A stretch of 64,000 bases of DNA from Pseudescherichia sp031979925 (GCF_031979925.1 NZ_DALZFB010000007.1:165187-229186); one strand, 5' to 3'; counted from the stretch's first letter, positions 43,180 to 54,244 are shown. Notes: generated by a model from the sequence alone, not told the origin. Made by a program: numbers and translations.

Positions 43180-44610
43180 TTAACGATCCGGCAGGTTATC
43201 CCACGCACCTGGAGCCAGCTGGCGTTGAATCTCCGGATAGCGTTGGGGATTAAACACTGGCCGCACCCCCAGCCTGCGCTGACGCAGATAGTCATTAGCG
43301 ATAATCCGCACCACGGGGGACAGCAGCAGAATGGCGCTGAGGTTTACAATCGCTATTAGCGCCATCACCACGTCTGCCAGCTGCCAGACCATCGGCAGGC
43401 TTAACAGCGATCCGGTCATCACCATCAGCAGCGTACCGGCGCGCAGCAGCCAGAGGTTGCGTTTGCTGTGCAGGCGCAGAAAAATCAGGTTATTTTCGGC
43501 ATAGATGTAGTTCACCACGATGGTGGTAAAGGCAAACAGCGCGGTAATCACCGCAACGAACCCGGCGGCCCAGCTGCCAGTCAGGGAGACCATCGCCTGC
43601 TGCACCAGCTCAATGCCGTTGAGGGGAGTGTGCGCCGCCGCCTCGTCGGCCAGCAGGACGATAAGCGCGCTGGCGGTACAGACGATAATAGTATCGGTAA
43701 AGACGCCAATCATCTGGACGATCCCCTGGGCAGCCGGATGCGGAGGCCAGGAGGCCGCTGCTGCCGCCGCATTAGGCGTCGTGCCCATGCCCGCCTCGTT
43801 CGACAGGATGCCGCGCTGAAAGCCGCTGGTCAGCGCCTGGCTGACGGTGTAGCCGAGCGCGCCTGCCGCCGCCTCGTGCCAGCCGAAGGCACAGCGGAAG
43901 ATGGCGTTGACGATGCCGGGGAGCTGCTCAACGTGCCAGGCGCTGATCAGCAGGCTGGCGAGCACCCATACCAGCGTCATAGCCGGAACCAGCCACTGCA
44001 TCATGCGGGCAACGCCGCGAATGCCGCGCATAATCGCCAGTAGGGTGGTGACAGCTAAAAGTATGCCGCTGAGCAACTCTGGTATTCCCCAGGCGTAGCG
44101 CAGGGCGTGGGCTACAGAGTTGGACTGGACGGTGTTGAAAATGAGACCGTAGACCAGCAGCAGGAAGAGGGCAAACACGATGCCCATCCAGCGCATGCCC
44201 AGGCCGCGGGTAATGTACCAGGCGGGGCCGCCGCGAAACTGGTTATTTTCATCGCGCTCTTTATAGAGCTGCGCCAGCGCGCACTCGGCAAAGGCGGTGG
44301 CCATGCCGATCAGCGCGGAGATCCACATCCAGAAGACCGCGCCCGGCCCCCCGGCGGAGATCGCCAGTGCCACGCCCACCAGGTTGCCGCTGCCGACGCG
44401 CGCAGCGAGGCTGGTGCAGAGCGCCTGGAAAGAGGTTAGCCCGCCAGGCTGGGGCGTCACGCTGTTTTTCAGACTCTTGCCGACGTGGCGCAGATAGCGG
44501 AACTGAATGAATCCACTGCGTACGGTAAACCAGATCCCTGCTCCCATAAGCAGGTAGATCATCACCGAACCCCACAGTATTTCGTTGATAAACAGGAAAA
44601 AATCTGGCAT
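43180..44610 (-). CDS. yaaJ: sodium/alanine (AGCS family) symporter YaaJ
   Basis: 476 residues, about eleven membrane helices. Family signatures near GSGNLVGVALAISAGGPGAVFWMW and GGPAWYITRGLGMRWMG, and FQRGILSNEAGMGTTPNAAAAA. It is predicted to import alanine or glycine with Na+. Same length as E. coli YaaJ. Confidence 0.94.
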   Translation of the reverse strand: MPDFFLFINEILWGSVMIYLLMGAGIWFTVRSGFIQFRYLRHVGKSLKNSVTPQPGGLTSFQALCTSLAARVGSGNLVGVALAISAGGPGAVFWMWISALIGMATAFAECALAQLYKERDENNQFRGGPAWYITRGLGMRWMGIVFALFLLLVYGLIFNTVQSNSVAHALRYAWGIPELLSGILLAVTTLLAIMRGIRGVARMMQWLVPAMTLVWVLASLLISAWHVEQLPGIVNAIFRCAFGWHEAAAGALGYTVSQALTSGFQRGILSNEAGMGTTPNAAAAAASWPPHPAAQGIVQMIGVFTDTIIVCTASALIVLLADEAAAHTPLNGIELVQQAMVSLTGSWAAGFVAVITALFAFTTIVVNYIYAENNLIFLRLHSKRNLWLLRAGTLLMVMTGSLLSLPMVWQLADVVMALIAIVNLSAILLLSPVVRIIANDYLRQRRLGVRPVFNPQRYPEIQRQLAPGAWDNLPDR

Positions 44611-44803
44611 TCACATTCCTCTTGTTCATGCCGCTAAGCCAGTGTAAACGCTGCCATTTTGTGGCGGCGTAACGCGTCGTTGACCGAGTCTACCATACTC
44701 CAGGTTTGGGCACTGTCTGCGGTTGCGCTGACAGTGCGTCGTGATATCATCAGGGAAGACCGGTTACATCCCCCTAACAAGCTGTTTAAAGAGAAACACG
44801 ATT

Positions 44804-45757
44804 ATGACGGATAAATTGACCTCCCTGCGTCAGTTCACCACCGTGGTGGCCGACACCGGAGACATCGCGGCAATGAAGCTGTATCAGCCGCAGGATGCTA
44901 CAACCAACCCTTCTCTGATCCTTAACGCAGCCCAGATCCCTGAATACCGCAAGCTGATTGACGACGCCGTGACCTGGGCAAAAAGCCAGAGCAGCGATCG
45001 CGCGCAGCAGATCGTTGACGCCTCCGACAAGCTGGCGGTGAACATCGGTCTGGAGATCCTGAAGCTGGTGCCGGGCCGTATCTCTACTGAAGTAGATGCG
45101 CGTCTCTCCTATGACACCGAAGGCTCCATTGCCAAAGCCAAGCGTCTGATCAAGCTCTACAACGACGCGGGCATCAGCAACGATCGCATCCTGATCAAGC
45201 TGGCCTCTACCTGGCAGGGCATTCGTGCCGCTGAGCAGCTGGAGAAAGAGGGCATCAACTGTAACCTGACTCTGCTGTTCTCCTTCGCCCAGGCGCGCGC
45301 CTGTGCTGAAGCGGGCGTGTTCCTGATTTCGCCGTTCGTGGGCCGTATCCTTGACTGGTACAAGTCCAACACCGACAAGAAAGAGTACGCGGCCTCTGAA
45401 GATCCGGGTGTGGTCTCCGTTACCGAAATCTACGAATACTACAAGCAGCACGGCTATGAGACCGTCGTGATGGGCGCAAGCTTCCGTAATGTCGGTGAGA
45501 TCATTGAGCTGGCAGGCTGCGACCGTCTGACCATCGCTCCTGCGCTGCTGAAAGAGCTGGCGGAGAGCGAAGGTACCGTAGAGCGTAAGCTCTCCTTCAG
45601 CGGTGAAGTGAAAGCGCGTCCGGAGCGCATCACCGAAGCCGAATTCCTGTGGGAGCACAACCAGGATCCGATGGCAGTAGACAAGCTGGCGGACGGTATC
45701 CGCAAGTTTGCCGTTGACCAGGGTAAACTGGAAACAATGATCGGCGATCTGCTGTAA
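44804..45757 (+). CDS. talB: transaldolase B
   Basis: 317 residues. The Schiff-base lysine is K132 (ILIKLAST), with D17 and E96-type partners, and DATTNPSLIL near the N-terminus. It acts in the non-oxidative pentose phosphate pathway. The start MTDKLTSLRQ is selected over the longer frame from 44741, by homology. An intrinsic terminator follows. Confidence 0.97.
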   Translation: MTDKLTSLRQFTTVVADTGDIAAMKLYQPQDATTNPSLILNAAQIPEYRKLIDDAVTWAKSQSSDRAQQIVDASDKLAVNIGLEILKLVPGRISTEVDARLSYDTEGSIAKAKRLIKLYNDAGISNDRILIKLASTWQGIRAAEQLEKEGINCNLTLLFSFAQARACAEAGVFLISPFVGRILDWYKSNTDKKEYAASEDPGVVSVTEIYEYYKQHGYETVVMGASFRNVGEIIELAGCDRLTIAPALLKELAESEGTVERKLSFSGEVKARPERITEAEFLWEHNQDPMAVDKLADGIRKFAVDQGKLETMIGDLL

Positions 45758-45764
45758 CTCCTCT

Positions 45765-45798
45765 GCGTGACCGGGCCTCCGGTCACGCTCCTGTTTTT
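45765..45798 (+). terminator. intrinsic terminator after talB
   Basis: A perfect 10-bp stem, gcgtgaccgg/ccggtcacgc, with loop gcct, followed by tcctgttttt. Confidence 0.85.
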
Positions 45799-45865
45799 CG
45801 ATCCTGTCTGTTATTCCCCTCTGCGTGTATCATTCCCGTATCGATATTGTTTGAACGGAAATGCT

Positions 45866-46453
45866 ATGAATACATTACGCATCGGCTTAGTCTCTGTCTC
45901 CGACCGCGCCTCCAGCGGCGTCTATCAGGACAAGGGTATTCCTGCTCTTGAAGCCTGGTTGGCCTCCGCCCTCGCGACCCCCTTTATCATCGAAACCCGT
46001 CTTATTCCGGACGAGCAGGCGATCATTGAGCAGACGCTGTGCGAGCTGGTGGATGAGATGAGCTGCCACCTGGTTTTAACCACCGGTGGCACGGGGCCAG
46101 CGCGCCGGGACGTCACGCCAGACGCGACGCTGGCGGTAGCCGATCGCGAGATGCCGGGCTTTGGCGAGCAGATGCGACAGATCAGCCTGCACTTTGTACC
46201 CACTGCAATCCTGTCGCGCCAGGTAGGGGTGATCCGTAAGCAGGCGCTGATCCTCAACCTTCCCGGCCAGCCGAAGTCGATTCAGGAGACGCTGGAAGGG
46301 GTCAAAGAGAGTGATGGCAAGGTAGTTGTACCGGGTATTTTTGCCAGTGTACCTTATTGTTTACAGTTACTCGAAGGGCCTTATGTGGAAACTCATCAGG
46401 ACGTGGTAGCAGCTTTTCGGCCCAAAAGCGCGAGGCGTGAAACAATCTCCTGA
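45866..46453 (+). CDS. mog: molybdopterin adenylyltransferase Mog
   Basis: 195 residues. MoaB/Mog fold with LTTGGTGPARRDVTPDAT, and LNLPGQPKSIQETLEGV near the C-terminus. It adenylates molybdopterin before molybdenum insertion. The start MNTLRIGLVSVSDRASSG matches E. coli; the frame is open upstream to 45767 but overlaps the talB terminator. Confidence 0.96.
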   Translation: MNTLRIGLVSVSDRASSGVYQDKGIPALEAWLASALATPFIIETRLIPDEQAIIEQTLCELVDEMSCHLVLTTGGTGPARRDVTPDATLAVADREMPGFGEQMRQISLHFVPTAILSRQVGVIRKQALILNLPGQPKSIQETLEGVKESDGKVVVPGIFASVPYCLQLLEGPYVETHQDVVAAFRPKSARRETIS

Positions 46454-46591
46454 ATAAGGAGCTTTTCTGGCATAAGCCATGCAATAGGGTAGCCAGAGAG
46501 TGGCGTAGTGATATTTTTACGATATAGTAATTTTAACTTTACATAAGACGTAAAAATAAATTCATCCACCTCTCTTCGCACATGGTTCGTT

Positions 46592-47905
46592 ATGTCTGAA
46601 AACGCACGCCCGCTGAATCGCCAGGATTATAAAACGCTCTCGCTCGCTGCCCTTGGCGGCGCGCTGGAGTTTTACGATTTCATCATCTTCGTCTTTTTTG
46701 CCGCCGTCGTTGGTGCGCTCTTCTTCCCGGCGGATATTCCCGAGTGGCTGCGCCAGGTCCAGACCTTCGGCATTTTTGCCGCAGGCTATCTGGCTCGGCC
46801 ACTGGGCGGCATTATCATGGCGCACTTTGGCGATCTCGTCGGCCGGAAGAAGATGTTTACCCTGAGCATTCTGCTGATGGCGGTGCCGACTCTGGCAATT
46901 GGCCTGCTGCCTACCTACGCCTCTATCGGTATTGCCGCACCGCTGCTTTTACTGCTGATGCGTCTTTTACAGGGTGCGGCGATCGGCGGCGAGGTGCCGG
47001 GGGCATGGGTTTTTGTCGCTGAACACGTGCCTGCCCGGCGGATCGGCATCGCCTGCGGCACCCTGACGGCGGGCCTCACCGTGGGTATCCTGCTGGGTTC
47101 GGTGGTGGCGACGATAGTCAACCGCGCCATGACGCCGGAGACGCTGCATGAATATGGCTGGCGTATTCCATTCCTGCTCGGCGGCGCGTTTGGCCTGGTA
47201 GCGATGTACCTGCGCCGCTGGTTGCAGGAGACACCGATCTTTCTTGAGATGCAGCAGCATAAAGCGCTGGCCAAGGAGCTGCCGGTGAAGGCGGTAGTGG
47301 TTAAGCATAAGAGGGCGGTGGCGATCTCCATGCTGCTCACCTGGCTGCTCTCCGCCTGCATCGTGGTGGTGATCCTGATGTCGCCGGTCTGGCTGCAGAA
47401 GCAGTATGGCCTCGCCCCGGCGCTGACTCTGCAGGCCAACAGCGTGGCCACCATTATGCTCTGCATTGGCTGTCTGCTGGCCGGGCTGGCGGCGGATCGC
47501 TTCGGGGCGAGCAGAACCTTTATCGTCGGCAGCATTCTGCTGGCCTGCACCAGCGGCATCTTCTATCACTTCGCTGGTACGCACCCGGAGCATCTCTCTC
47601 TGCTCTATGGTCTGGCAGGGCTGGGCGTTGGGGTCGTCGGCGCGGTGCCCTACGTCATGGTGCGGGCGTTCCCGGCTGAGGTACGCTTCACCGGCATCTC
47701 CTTCTCCTACAACGTCTCTTACGCCATCTTTGGCGGGCTGACGCCGATTGCGGTCACCCTGCTGATGGGCATCTCGCCGCTGGCCCCGGCCTGGTACGTG
47801 CTGGCGCTGGCGCTGGTCGGCTTAGGATTAGGGATCTGGCTGCGGCAGGATCTGAACCCGCAAGACGTTACGCCTCGCGCTGAATTGAATCAAACATCTT
47901 TATAG
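46592..47905 (+). CDS. MFS transporter, metabolite:H+ symporter (MHS) type
   Basis: 437 residues with twelve predicted helices. FGDLVGRKKMFTLSILLMAVPTLAIGLLP is the loop 2-3 signature in the MHS/ProP-like form; GRxxK and AAIGGEVPGAWVFVAEHVP support this. The substrate cannot be assigned (citrate, dicarboxylates, betaines and shikimate are all carried by relatives). It lies between mog and satP where E. coli has no gene. Its proximity to satP, an acetate/succinate transporter, is suggestive only. Confidence 0.88.
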   Translation: MSENARPLNRQDYKTLSLAALGGALEFYDFIIFVFFAAVVGALFFPADIPEWLRQVQTFGIFAAGYLARPLGGIIMAHFGDLVGRKKMFTLSILLMAVPTLAIGLLPTYASIGIAAPLLLLLMRLLQGAAIGGEVPGAWVFVAEHVPARRIGIACGTLTAGLTVGILLGSVVATIVNRAMTPETLHEYGWRIPFLLGGAFGLVAMYLRRWLQETPIFLEMQQHKALAKELPVKAVVVKHKRAVAISMLLTWLLSACIVVVILMSPVWLQKQYGLAPALTLQANSVATIMLCIGCLLAGLAADRFGASRTFIVGSILLACTSGIFYHFAGTHPEHLSLLYGLAGLGVGVVGAVPYVMVRAFPAEVRFTGISFSYNVSYAIFGGLTPIAVTLLMGISPLAPAWYVLALALVGLGLGIWLRQDLNPQDVTPRAELNQTSL

Positions 47906-47943
47906 TCTTCTACCAGCTACCTTTTTCCGAGCATCCTCGCAGG

Positions 47944-47985
47944 GTATCCACCTCATTCTGACAATGAACAGAATGAGGCGGATAC
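47944..47985. repeat. long inverted repeat upstream of the Rpn gene
   Basis: gtatcc-a-cctcattctg (47944-47960) and cagaatgagg-c-ggatac (47969-47985) pair perfectly except for one A/C mismatch, with an 8-nt loop acaatgaa. It lies 38 bp after the MFS stop and ends 31 bp before the Rpn start. No T-tract follows, so it is not a standard intrinsic terminator. Confidence 0.85.
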
Positions 47986-48016
47986 TAAAAGCAGGTTGGA
48001 CTTACAAGGAAAAAAC

Positions 48017-48958
48017 ATGGCAAGGATCTCGCCGTCTACACCGCACGACGCGGTGTTCAAACAATTTATGACGCACCCTGAGACAGCGCGCGACTTTCTT
48101 AATATCCATCTTCCTTCGCATCTCTTAAAATTATGCGATCTCAAAACGTTACGCCTTGAATCGGGCAGCTTTATTGAGGAAAACTTGCAGGCACGTCATT
48201 CCGATGTACTCTGGTCACTGCAAACCCGTTATGGCGTGGGCTATATCTACGCTTTGCTTGAGCATCAGAGTACGCCCGACAAGCAGATGACATTCCGTCT
48301 TATGCGCTACGCGCTGGCAGCGATGCAGCGTCATCTGGATGCCGGGAACGAGAAATTACCGCTGGTGATCCCGATACTTTTCTACCATGGCAGCGTAAGT
48401 CCGTATCCTTTTCCGATGTGCTGGCTGGATGCATTTGAATACCCAGCCCTGGCGCAGCAGCTTTACACACAGGAGTTTCTCTTGGTTGACGTTACTGTCA
48501 TTCCTGATGCTGACATCATGACTCATCGCAGAGTGGCGCTTCTTGAGTTTTTGCAGAAGCATATTCGTGCGCGGGATCTCATGGCATTTCATGAGCATTT
48601 GGCTTCCCTACTTTTACAGGGCTACACTACCGGACAGCAGCTCAGGACAGTCATTAACTATCTTGTGCAGGCTGGAAATAGTGTCGATCATGGTGCGCTG
48701 ATTCGTGTACTGGCGAAGAAAGCTCCGCAACATAAGGATATTCTAATGACTATTGCAGAACAGCTTAGGCAGGAAGGTCATGGGGAAGGGCTGCAACAAG
48801 GCCGCAGCGAAGGTCGTAGCGAAGGCCGTCTTGAAGCTACGATTCGCATTGCGCAAGCTATGTTGAACCAGGGAATGGAGCGTGCGCAGATTATCCAGCT
48901 GACCGGCCTGGCTGAGGAGGCGCTTGACGCGCTGGCATGCTCCAGAATAAATAAATAA
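48017..48958 (+). CDS. Rpn-family recombination-promoting nuclease / putative transposase
   Basis: 313 residues, PF04754-type (RpnA/YhgA-like). PHDAVFKQFMTHPETARDFL at the N-terminus, then a PD-(D/E)xK-like core with D63 (RHSDVLW), E82 and Q84 (ALLEHQS), and VIPILFYHG. E. coli Rpn proteins are DNA endonucleases that raise RecA-independent recombination. The C-terminus has a short Gly-Arg-Ser/Glu repeat (GLQQGRSEGRSEGR), the phase-variable-looking type seen in this family, then a helical tail. Start ATG 48017 (RBS aagga) is preferred to the upstream TTG frame. Absent from this place in E. coli. Confidence 0.88.
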   Translation: MARISPSTPHDAVFKQFMTHPETARDFLNIHLPSHLLKLCDLKTLRLESGSFIEENLQARHSDVLWSLQTRYGVGYIYALLEHQSTPDKQMTFRLMRYALAAMQRHLDAGNEKLPLVIPILFYHGSVSPYPFPMCWLDAFEYPALAQQLYTQEFLLVDVTVIPDADIMTHRRVALLEFLQKHIRARDLMAFHEHLASLLLQGYTTGQQLRTVINYLVQAGNSVDHGALIRVLAKKAPQHKDILMTIAEQLRQEGHGEGLQQGRSEGRSEGRLEATIRIAQAMLNQGMERAQIIQLTGLAEEALDALACSRINK

Positions 48959-48992
48959 TGCCCCAGCCTTAGCCGCCGGAGCATCACCTATA

Positions 48993-49559
48993 TTAGAGCC
49001 TCTCGCCAATCGGCAGCACGGTGCGGCCATACTGCTCGTTGAGCACTTCACCCATTGCCAGGTAGATGGCGCTTGCGCCGCATACCAGACCGATCCAGCC
49101 TGCCACGTGAACGATGCCTTCGTTATCCGCCAGGTGTCCCACGCAGAGCAGCGCAAACAGCACCGTCAGGCTCAGGAATACGAACTGCAGCATACGCGCA
49201 CCTTTCAGCGTGCCGAAGAACATAAACAGGGTGAACACGCCCCAGATCCCCAGGTAAACACCAAGGAAGTGGCCGTTGGCCGCATCCGCCAGGCCCATTT
49301 TCGGCATAATGAGGATCGCCACTAGTGTCAGCCAGAAGGAGCCGTAGGAGGTAAAGGCGGTTAAGCCAAAGGTATTGCCTTTTTTATATTCCAGCAGCCC
49401 GGCAAAAATCTGAGCGATGCCGCCGTAGAAGATGCCCATCGCCAGGATAACGCCATCCAGCGGGAACATGCCAATATTGTGCAGGTTAAGCAAAATAGTG
49501 GTCATGCCGAAGCCCATTAAGCCCAGCGGAGCCGGATTAGCCAACTTAGTGTCGCCCAT
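48993..49559 (-). CDS. satP: succinate-acetate/proton symporter SatP
   Basis: 188 residues with six helices, GPR1/FUN34/YaaH family. NPAPLGLMGFGMTTILLNLHN carries the family NPAPLGL motif. It imports acetate and succinate. ATG at 49559 with upstream gggga gives the E. coli length. Confidence 0.95.
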   Translation of the reverse strand: MGDTKLANPAPLGLMGFGMTTILLNLHNIGMFPLDGVILAMGIFYGGIAQIFAGLLEYKKGNTFGLTAFTSYGSFWLTLVAILIMPKMGLADAANGHFLGVYLGIWGVFTLFMFFGTLKGARMLQFVFLSLTVLFALLCVGHLADNEGIVHVAGWIGLVCGASAIYLAMGEVLNEQYGRTVLPIGERL

Positions 49560-49592
49560 AAATCCCCAAAAAATCATCATAAAAATGGTGAA

Positions 49593-49628
49593 AGTAAAAG
49601 CCCCGCATCCAGATAGTGGAAGCGGGGC
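49593..49628 (-). terminator. terminator after yaaW (minus strand)
   Basis: On the minus strand, gccccgc...gcggggc (49600-49606 with 49622-49628) forms a stem extended by tcca/tgga with a mismatch, followed by ttttacttt. It separates yaaW from satP. Confidence 0.7.
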
Positions 49629-49707
49629 GCGGCATGATAATGAGCGGCATCAACTCTGTCTTTGATCTATGCTAGATAATTGAAAAAAATACCTTGCAAT
49701 CCGGAAA

Positions 49708-50421
49708 TTAAGCTTCGGTTGTGGCGAATATCCGTCGCAGGCAGGCAATCTGCAGGACGGCGGGAATAGTGACCCGATAGGCGCTGCCGCTCATGGCCTT
49801 AACACTGTTAAACGCCGCCCCTAGCGGGCCGCCAAGACCGGCTCCACGCACCAGCCCGTGACCGATAACGCTGATAGCGGCATGAGTACGTAGAATGCGG
49901 GTCAGCTGGCTGGAGAGCAGGTGGGAAACCCCCTTTGCCAACGCCGGATCCTCAAGCAGCAGCGGCAGCAGCTCCTCAAGCTCAGAGACTTTCGCCTCAA
50001 CATCCTGCAGAAACGCCTGCTTCTGTTCGGCATCCATTTTCTGCCAGGCGTTACGCAGAAAATGCGCCAGCAGGGCCTGTTCAATTTCAACGGTCGTGTT
50101 CTCTTTATGCGCCTTGAGCTTAAGCCGTTTCGCCACGTCCAGCAGAATGGCGCGGTACAGTTTTCCGTGGCCGCGTAGCCTGTTAGCGATGCTGTCGCCG
50201 CCGTAATGCTGTAACTCCCCGGCGATGAGCTGCCAGTTGCAGCGGTGCTGCTCCGGATGGCCTTCCATTGCCCTGAACAGCTCGTTATGCCGCAGGGTAC
50301 TCGACAGGCGGGCCTTGCCTTTTTCGTTATGGGTAAGCAGGCGGGTCAGATCGGCCAACTGCTCCTCGCTGCAATGCTGAAGAAAGTCCAGATCCTCGTC
50401 GTTTAGATAGCTAATATCCAT
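49708..50421 (-). CDS. yaaW: DUF3944/UPF0174 family protein YaaW
   Basis: 237 residues, the same length as E. coli YaaW. MDISYLNDEDLDFLQHCSEEQL begins the protein and SHLLSSQLTRILRTHAAISVIGHGLVRGAGLGGP is the conserved core, with a short hydrophobic stretch. The function is unknown. In E. coli yaaI lies between yaaW and dnaK; it is missing here. Confidence 0.92.
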   Translation of the reverse strand: MDISYLNDEDLDFLQHCSEEQLADLTRLLTHNEKGKARLSSTLRHNELFRAMEGHPEQHRCNWQLIAGELQHYGGDSIANRLRGHGKLYRAILLDVAKRLKLKAHKENTTVEIEQALLAHFLRNAWQKMDAEQKQAFLQDVEAKVSELEELLPLLLEDPALAKGVSHLLSSQLTRILRTHAAISVIGHGLVRGAGLGGPLGAAFNSVKAMSGSAYRVTIPAVLQIACLRRIFATTEA

Positions 50422-50610
50422 TGCCTTCTCTTTACTGGATTAAATCGTCCTACGTCAGTCCCTATAATACCCCTACAAAACCAAATATCATTCGGCTAAT
50501 CTTTTATTTTTATTACATTATTTACGGAAATGGTTTGCTTGATTTAATTGTCGATGTGAATGTATTGCGGTGAAAAAGAGAGGGCGGCAAAAAAATTTTC
50601 TGTCTCTCCC

Positions 50611-50638
50611 CTTGATGCGTTGCGTTACGTCCCCATCT
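50611..50638 (+). promoter_or_regulatory. sigma-32 promoter P1 of dnaK
   Basis: cttgatg (50611-50617) and ccccatct (50631-50638) are separated by 13 bp, matching the heat-shock promoter consensus (CTTGAAA ... CCCCATNT). It lies about 120 bp before dnaK. Confidence 0.92.
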
Positions 50639-50684
50639 TGTAGTCAACCGAAGTGGTGAGTCTGAAAAAAAACAGTTTGGGACA

Positions 50685-50710
50685 GTTGAAACCGCACGTT
50701 TCGCCCTTAT
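50685..50710 (+). promoter_or_regulatory. sigma-32 promoter P2 of dnaK
   Basis: gttgaaa (50685-50691) and gcccttat (50703-50710) form a second heat-shock-type promoter, nearer to the gene. The E. coli dnaK P2 is very similar. Confidence 0.8.
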
Positions 50711-50759
50711 TACAGATTCACAACCACATGATGAACAAATTTTTAGTGGAGACGTTTAG

Positions 50760-52676
<1,917 letters not shown>

Positions 52677-52701
52677 TCGCCCTGATGTAGGGTAGAAAAC
52701 C

Positions 52702-52736
52702 AGCACGGGCGTAGAGGTTTCCTCTCCGCCCGTGCT
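52702..52736 (+). terminator. hairpin between dnaK and dnaJ
   Basis: agcacgggcg/cgcccgtgct (52702-52711 with 52727-52736) encloses a second stem agagg/cctct. No T-tract follows. It is likely a partial terminator or mRNA-processing element that lowers dnaJ relative to dnaK. Confidence 0.8.
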
Positions 52737-52760
52737 CGCATGTTAGGGGCAGATAAACAA

Positions 52761-53897
52761 ATGGCAAAGCAAGACTATTACGAGATTTTAGGCGTTCCGA
52801 AAAGTGCGGAAGAGCGTGAAATCAAAAAGGCCTATAAGCGTCTGGCGATGAAGTTCCACCCGGACCGCAACCAGGGCGATAAAGAGGCCGAAGCCAAATT
52901 TAAAGAGATTAAAGAAGCGTACGAAGTCCTGACCGATGCGCAAAAACGTGCGGCCTACGATCAGTATGGTCACGCGGCGTTTGAGCAGGGCGGCATGGGC
53001 GGCGGCGGCGGTTTTGGCGGCGGCGGCGCTGACTTTAGCGATATCTTTGGCGATGTATTTGGCGATATCTTTGGCGGCGGTCGCGGTCGTCAGCGCGCAG
53101 CGCGTGGGGCTGACCTGCGCTACAACATGGAGCTGACGCTGGAAGAGGCCGTACGCGGCGTCACCAAAGAGATCCGTATTCCGACGCTGGAAGAGTGCGA
53201 CATCTGCCACGGCAGCGGCGCAAAAGCCGGTACCCAGCCTCAGACCTGTCCGACCTGTCATGGATCCGGCCAGGTGCAGATGCGCCAGGGCTTCTTTGCG
53301 GTACAGCAGACCTGTCCGCACTGTCAGGGACGCGGTACGCTGATCAAAGATCCGTGCAACAAGTGCCACGGTCACGGCCGCGTTGAGAAGAGCAAAACCT
53401 TGTCCGTGAAGATCCCGGCAGGCGTCGATACCGGCGACCGTATTCGTCTCACCGGCGAGGGCGAAGCAGGGGAGCACGGTGCACCGGCAGGCGATCTGTA
53501 CGTTCAGGTACAGGTGAAGCAGCACCCGATTTTCGAGCGCGAAGGCAACAACCTCTACTGTGAAGTGCCGATCAACTTTGCCATGGCGGCGCTGGGCGGT
53601 GAGATTGAGGTCCCGACGCTGGACGGCCGCGTTAACCTGAAGGTCCCGAGCGAAACCCAGACCGGCAAGCTGTTCCGCATGCGCGGTAAAGGCGTGAAGT
53701 CGGTACGTGGTGGCGCGCAGGGCGACCTGCTGTGCCGCGTGGTGGTTGAGACGCCGGTTGGCCTCAACGAGAAGCAGAAGCAGCTGCTGAAGGATCTTCA
53801 GGAGAGCTTCGGTGGTCCAACGGGCGAACATAACAGCCCGCGCTCCAAAAGCTTCTTCGACGGCGTAAAGAAGTTCTTTGACGACCTGACGCGCTAA
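52761..53897 (+). CDS. dnaJ: co-chaperone DnaJ (Hsp40)
   Basis: 378 residues. J domain with HPD (about 33-35), Gly/Phe-rich segment with GDVFGDIFGGG, four CxxCxGxG zinc repeats (CDICHGSG, CPTCHGSG, CPHCQGRG, CNKCHGHG), and C-terminal substrate domains. The start MAKQDYYEIL at 52761 matches E. coli; the frame extends to 52740. Confidence 0.98.
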   Translation: MAKQDYYEILGVPKSAEEREIKKAYKRLAMKFHPDRNQGDKEAEAKFKEIKEAYEVLTDAQKRAAYDQYGHAAFEQGGMGGGGGFGGGGADFSDIFGDVFGDIFGGGRGRQRAARGADLRYNMELTLEEAVRGVTKEIRIPTLEECDICHGSGAKAGTQPQTCPTCHGSGQVQMRQGFFAVQQTCPHCQGRGTLIKDPCNKCHGHGRVEKSKTLSVKIPAGVDTGDRIRLTGEGEAGEHGAPAGDLYVQVQVKQHPIFEREGNNLYCEVPINFAMAALGGEIEVPTLDGRVNLKVPSETQTGKLFRMRGKGVKSVRGGAQGDLLCRVVVETPVGLNEKQKQLLKDLQESFGGPTGEHNSPRSKSFFDGVKKFFDDLTR

Positions 53898-53918
53898 ACG
53901 CTGGCATCTATCTTCATT

Positions 53919-53949
53919 AAAGCCTGGGATAATCTCAGGCTTTTTTTTT
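53919..53949 (+). terminator. intrinsic terminator after dnaJ
   Basis: aagcctg and caggctt form a stem around gataatct, followed by nine T. It ends the dnaKJ operon. Confidence 0.9.
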
Positions 53950-53972
53950 GCCGTTTTTAACTGGAGATAGCG

Positions 53973-54074
53973 ATGTTATTTTCGGTATGGAAAATAGTTG
54001 TGATTACCCTAACGTGTAAAATAAGTATCGGATTTATTTTATATAAAAATACTCTTCGCTGTATTAATAAATAA
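53973..54074 (+). CDS. possible 33-residue small membrane protein
   Basis: MLFSVWKIVVITLTCKISIG and on to a TAA at 54072-54074. ATG is preceded by ctggagatagcg with GGAG at a good distance. Residues 3-23 are mostly hydrophobic, suggesting one membrane helix. I do not recognise it. It lies just after the dnaJ terminator in AT-rich DNA, so a chance ORF is quite possible. The rest of 54075-54244 holds no gene that I can see but should contain the promoter of the sulfatase island. Confidence 0.3.
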   Translation: MLFSVWKIVVITLTCKISIGFILYKNTLRCINK

Positions 54075-54244
54075 GTCGTTATCCTCTGTAAAACAACATT
54101 TTTCGACACCTGGCATTTAGTAGTTACGCATTTTTATTATGTGGGATTTATATCACTATTCCGCACCGCCGTTTCGCTAATATACGTTACCGCAGCAAAT
54201 CGGTGTCCATAAAGGATATATTATAACTGTGGGGAATGCATTCA

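Noticed and set aside
52788..53831. 347-codon minus-strand frame inside dnaJ
   Set aside because: Antisense shadow of dnaJ, whose zinc repeats and J domain are intact on the plus strand.
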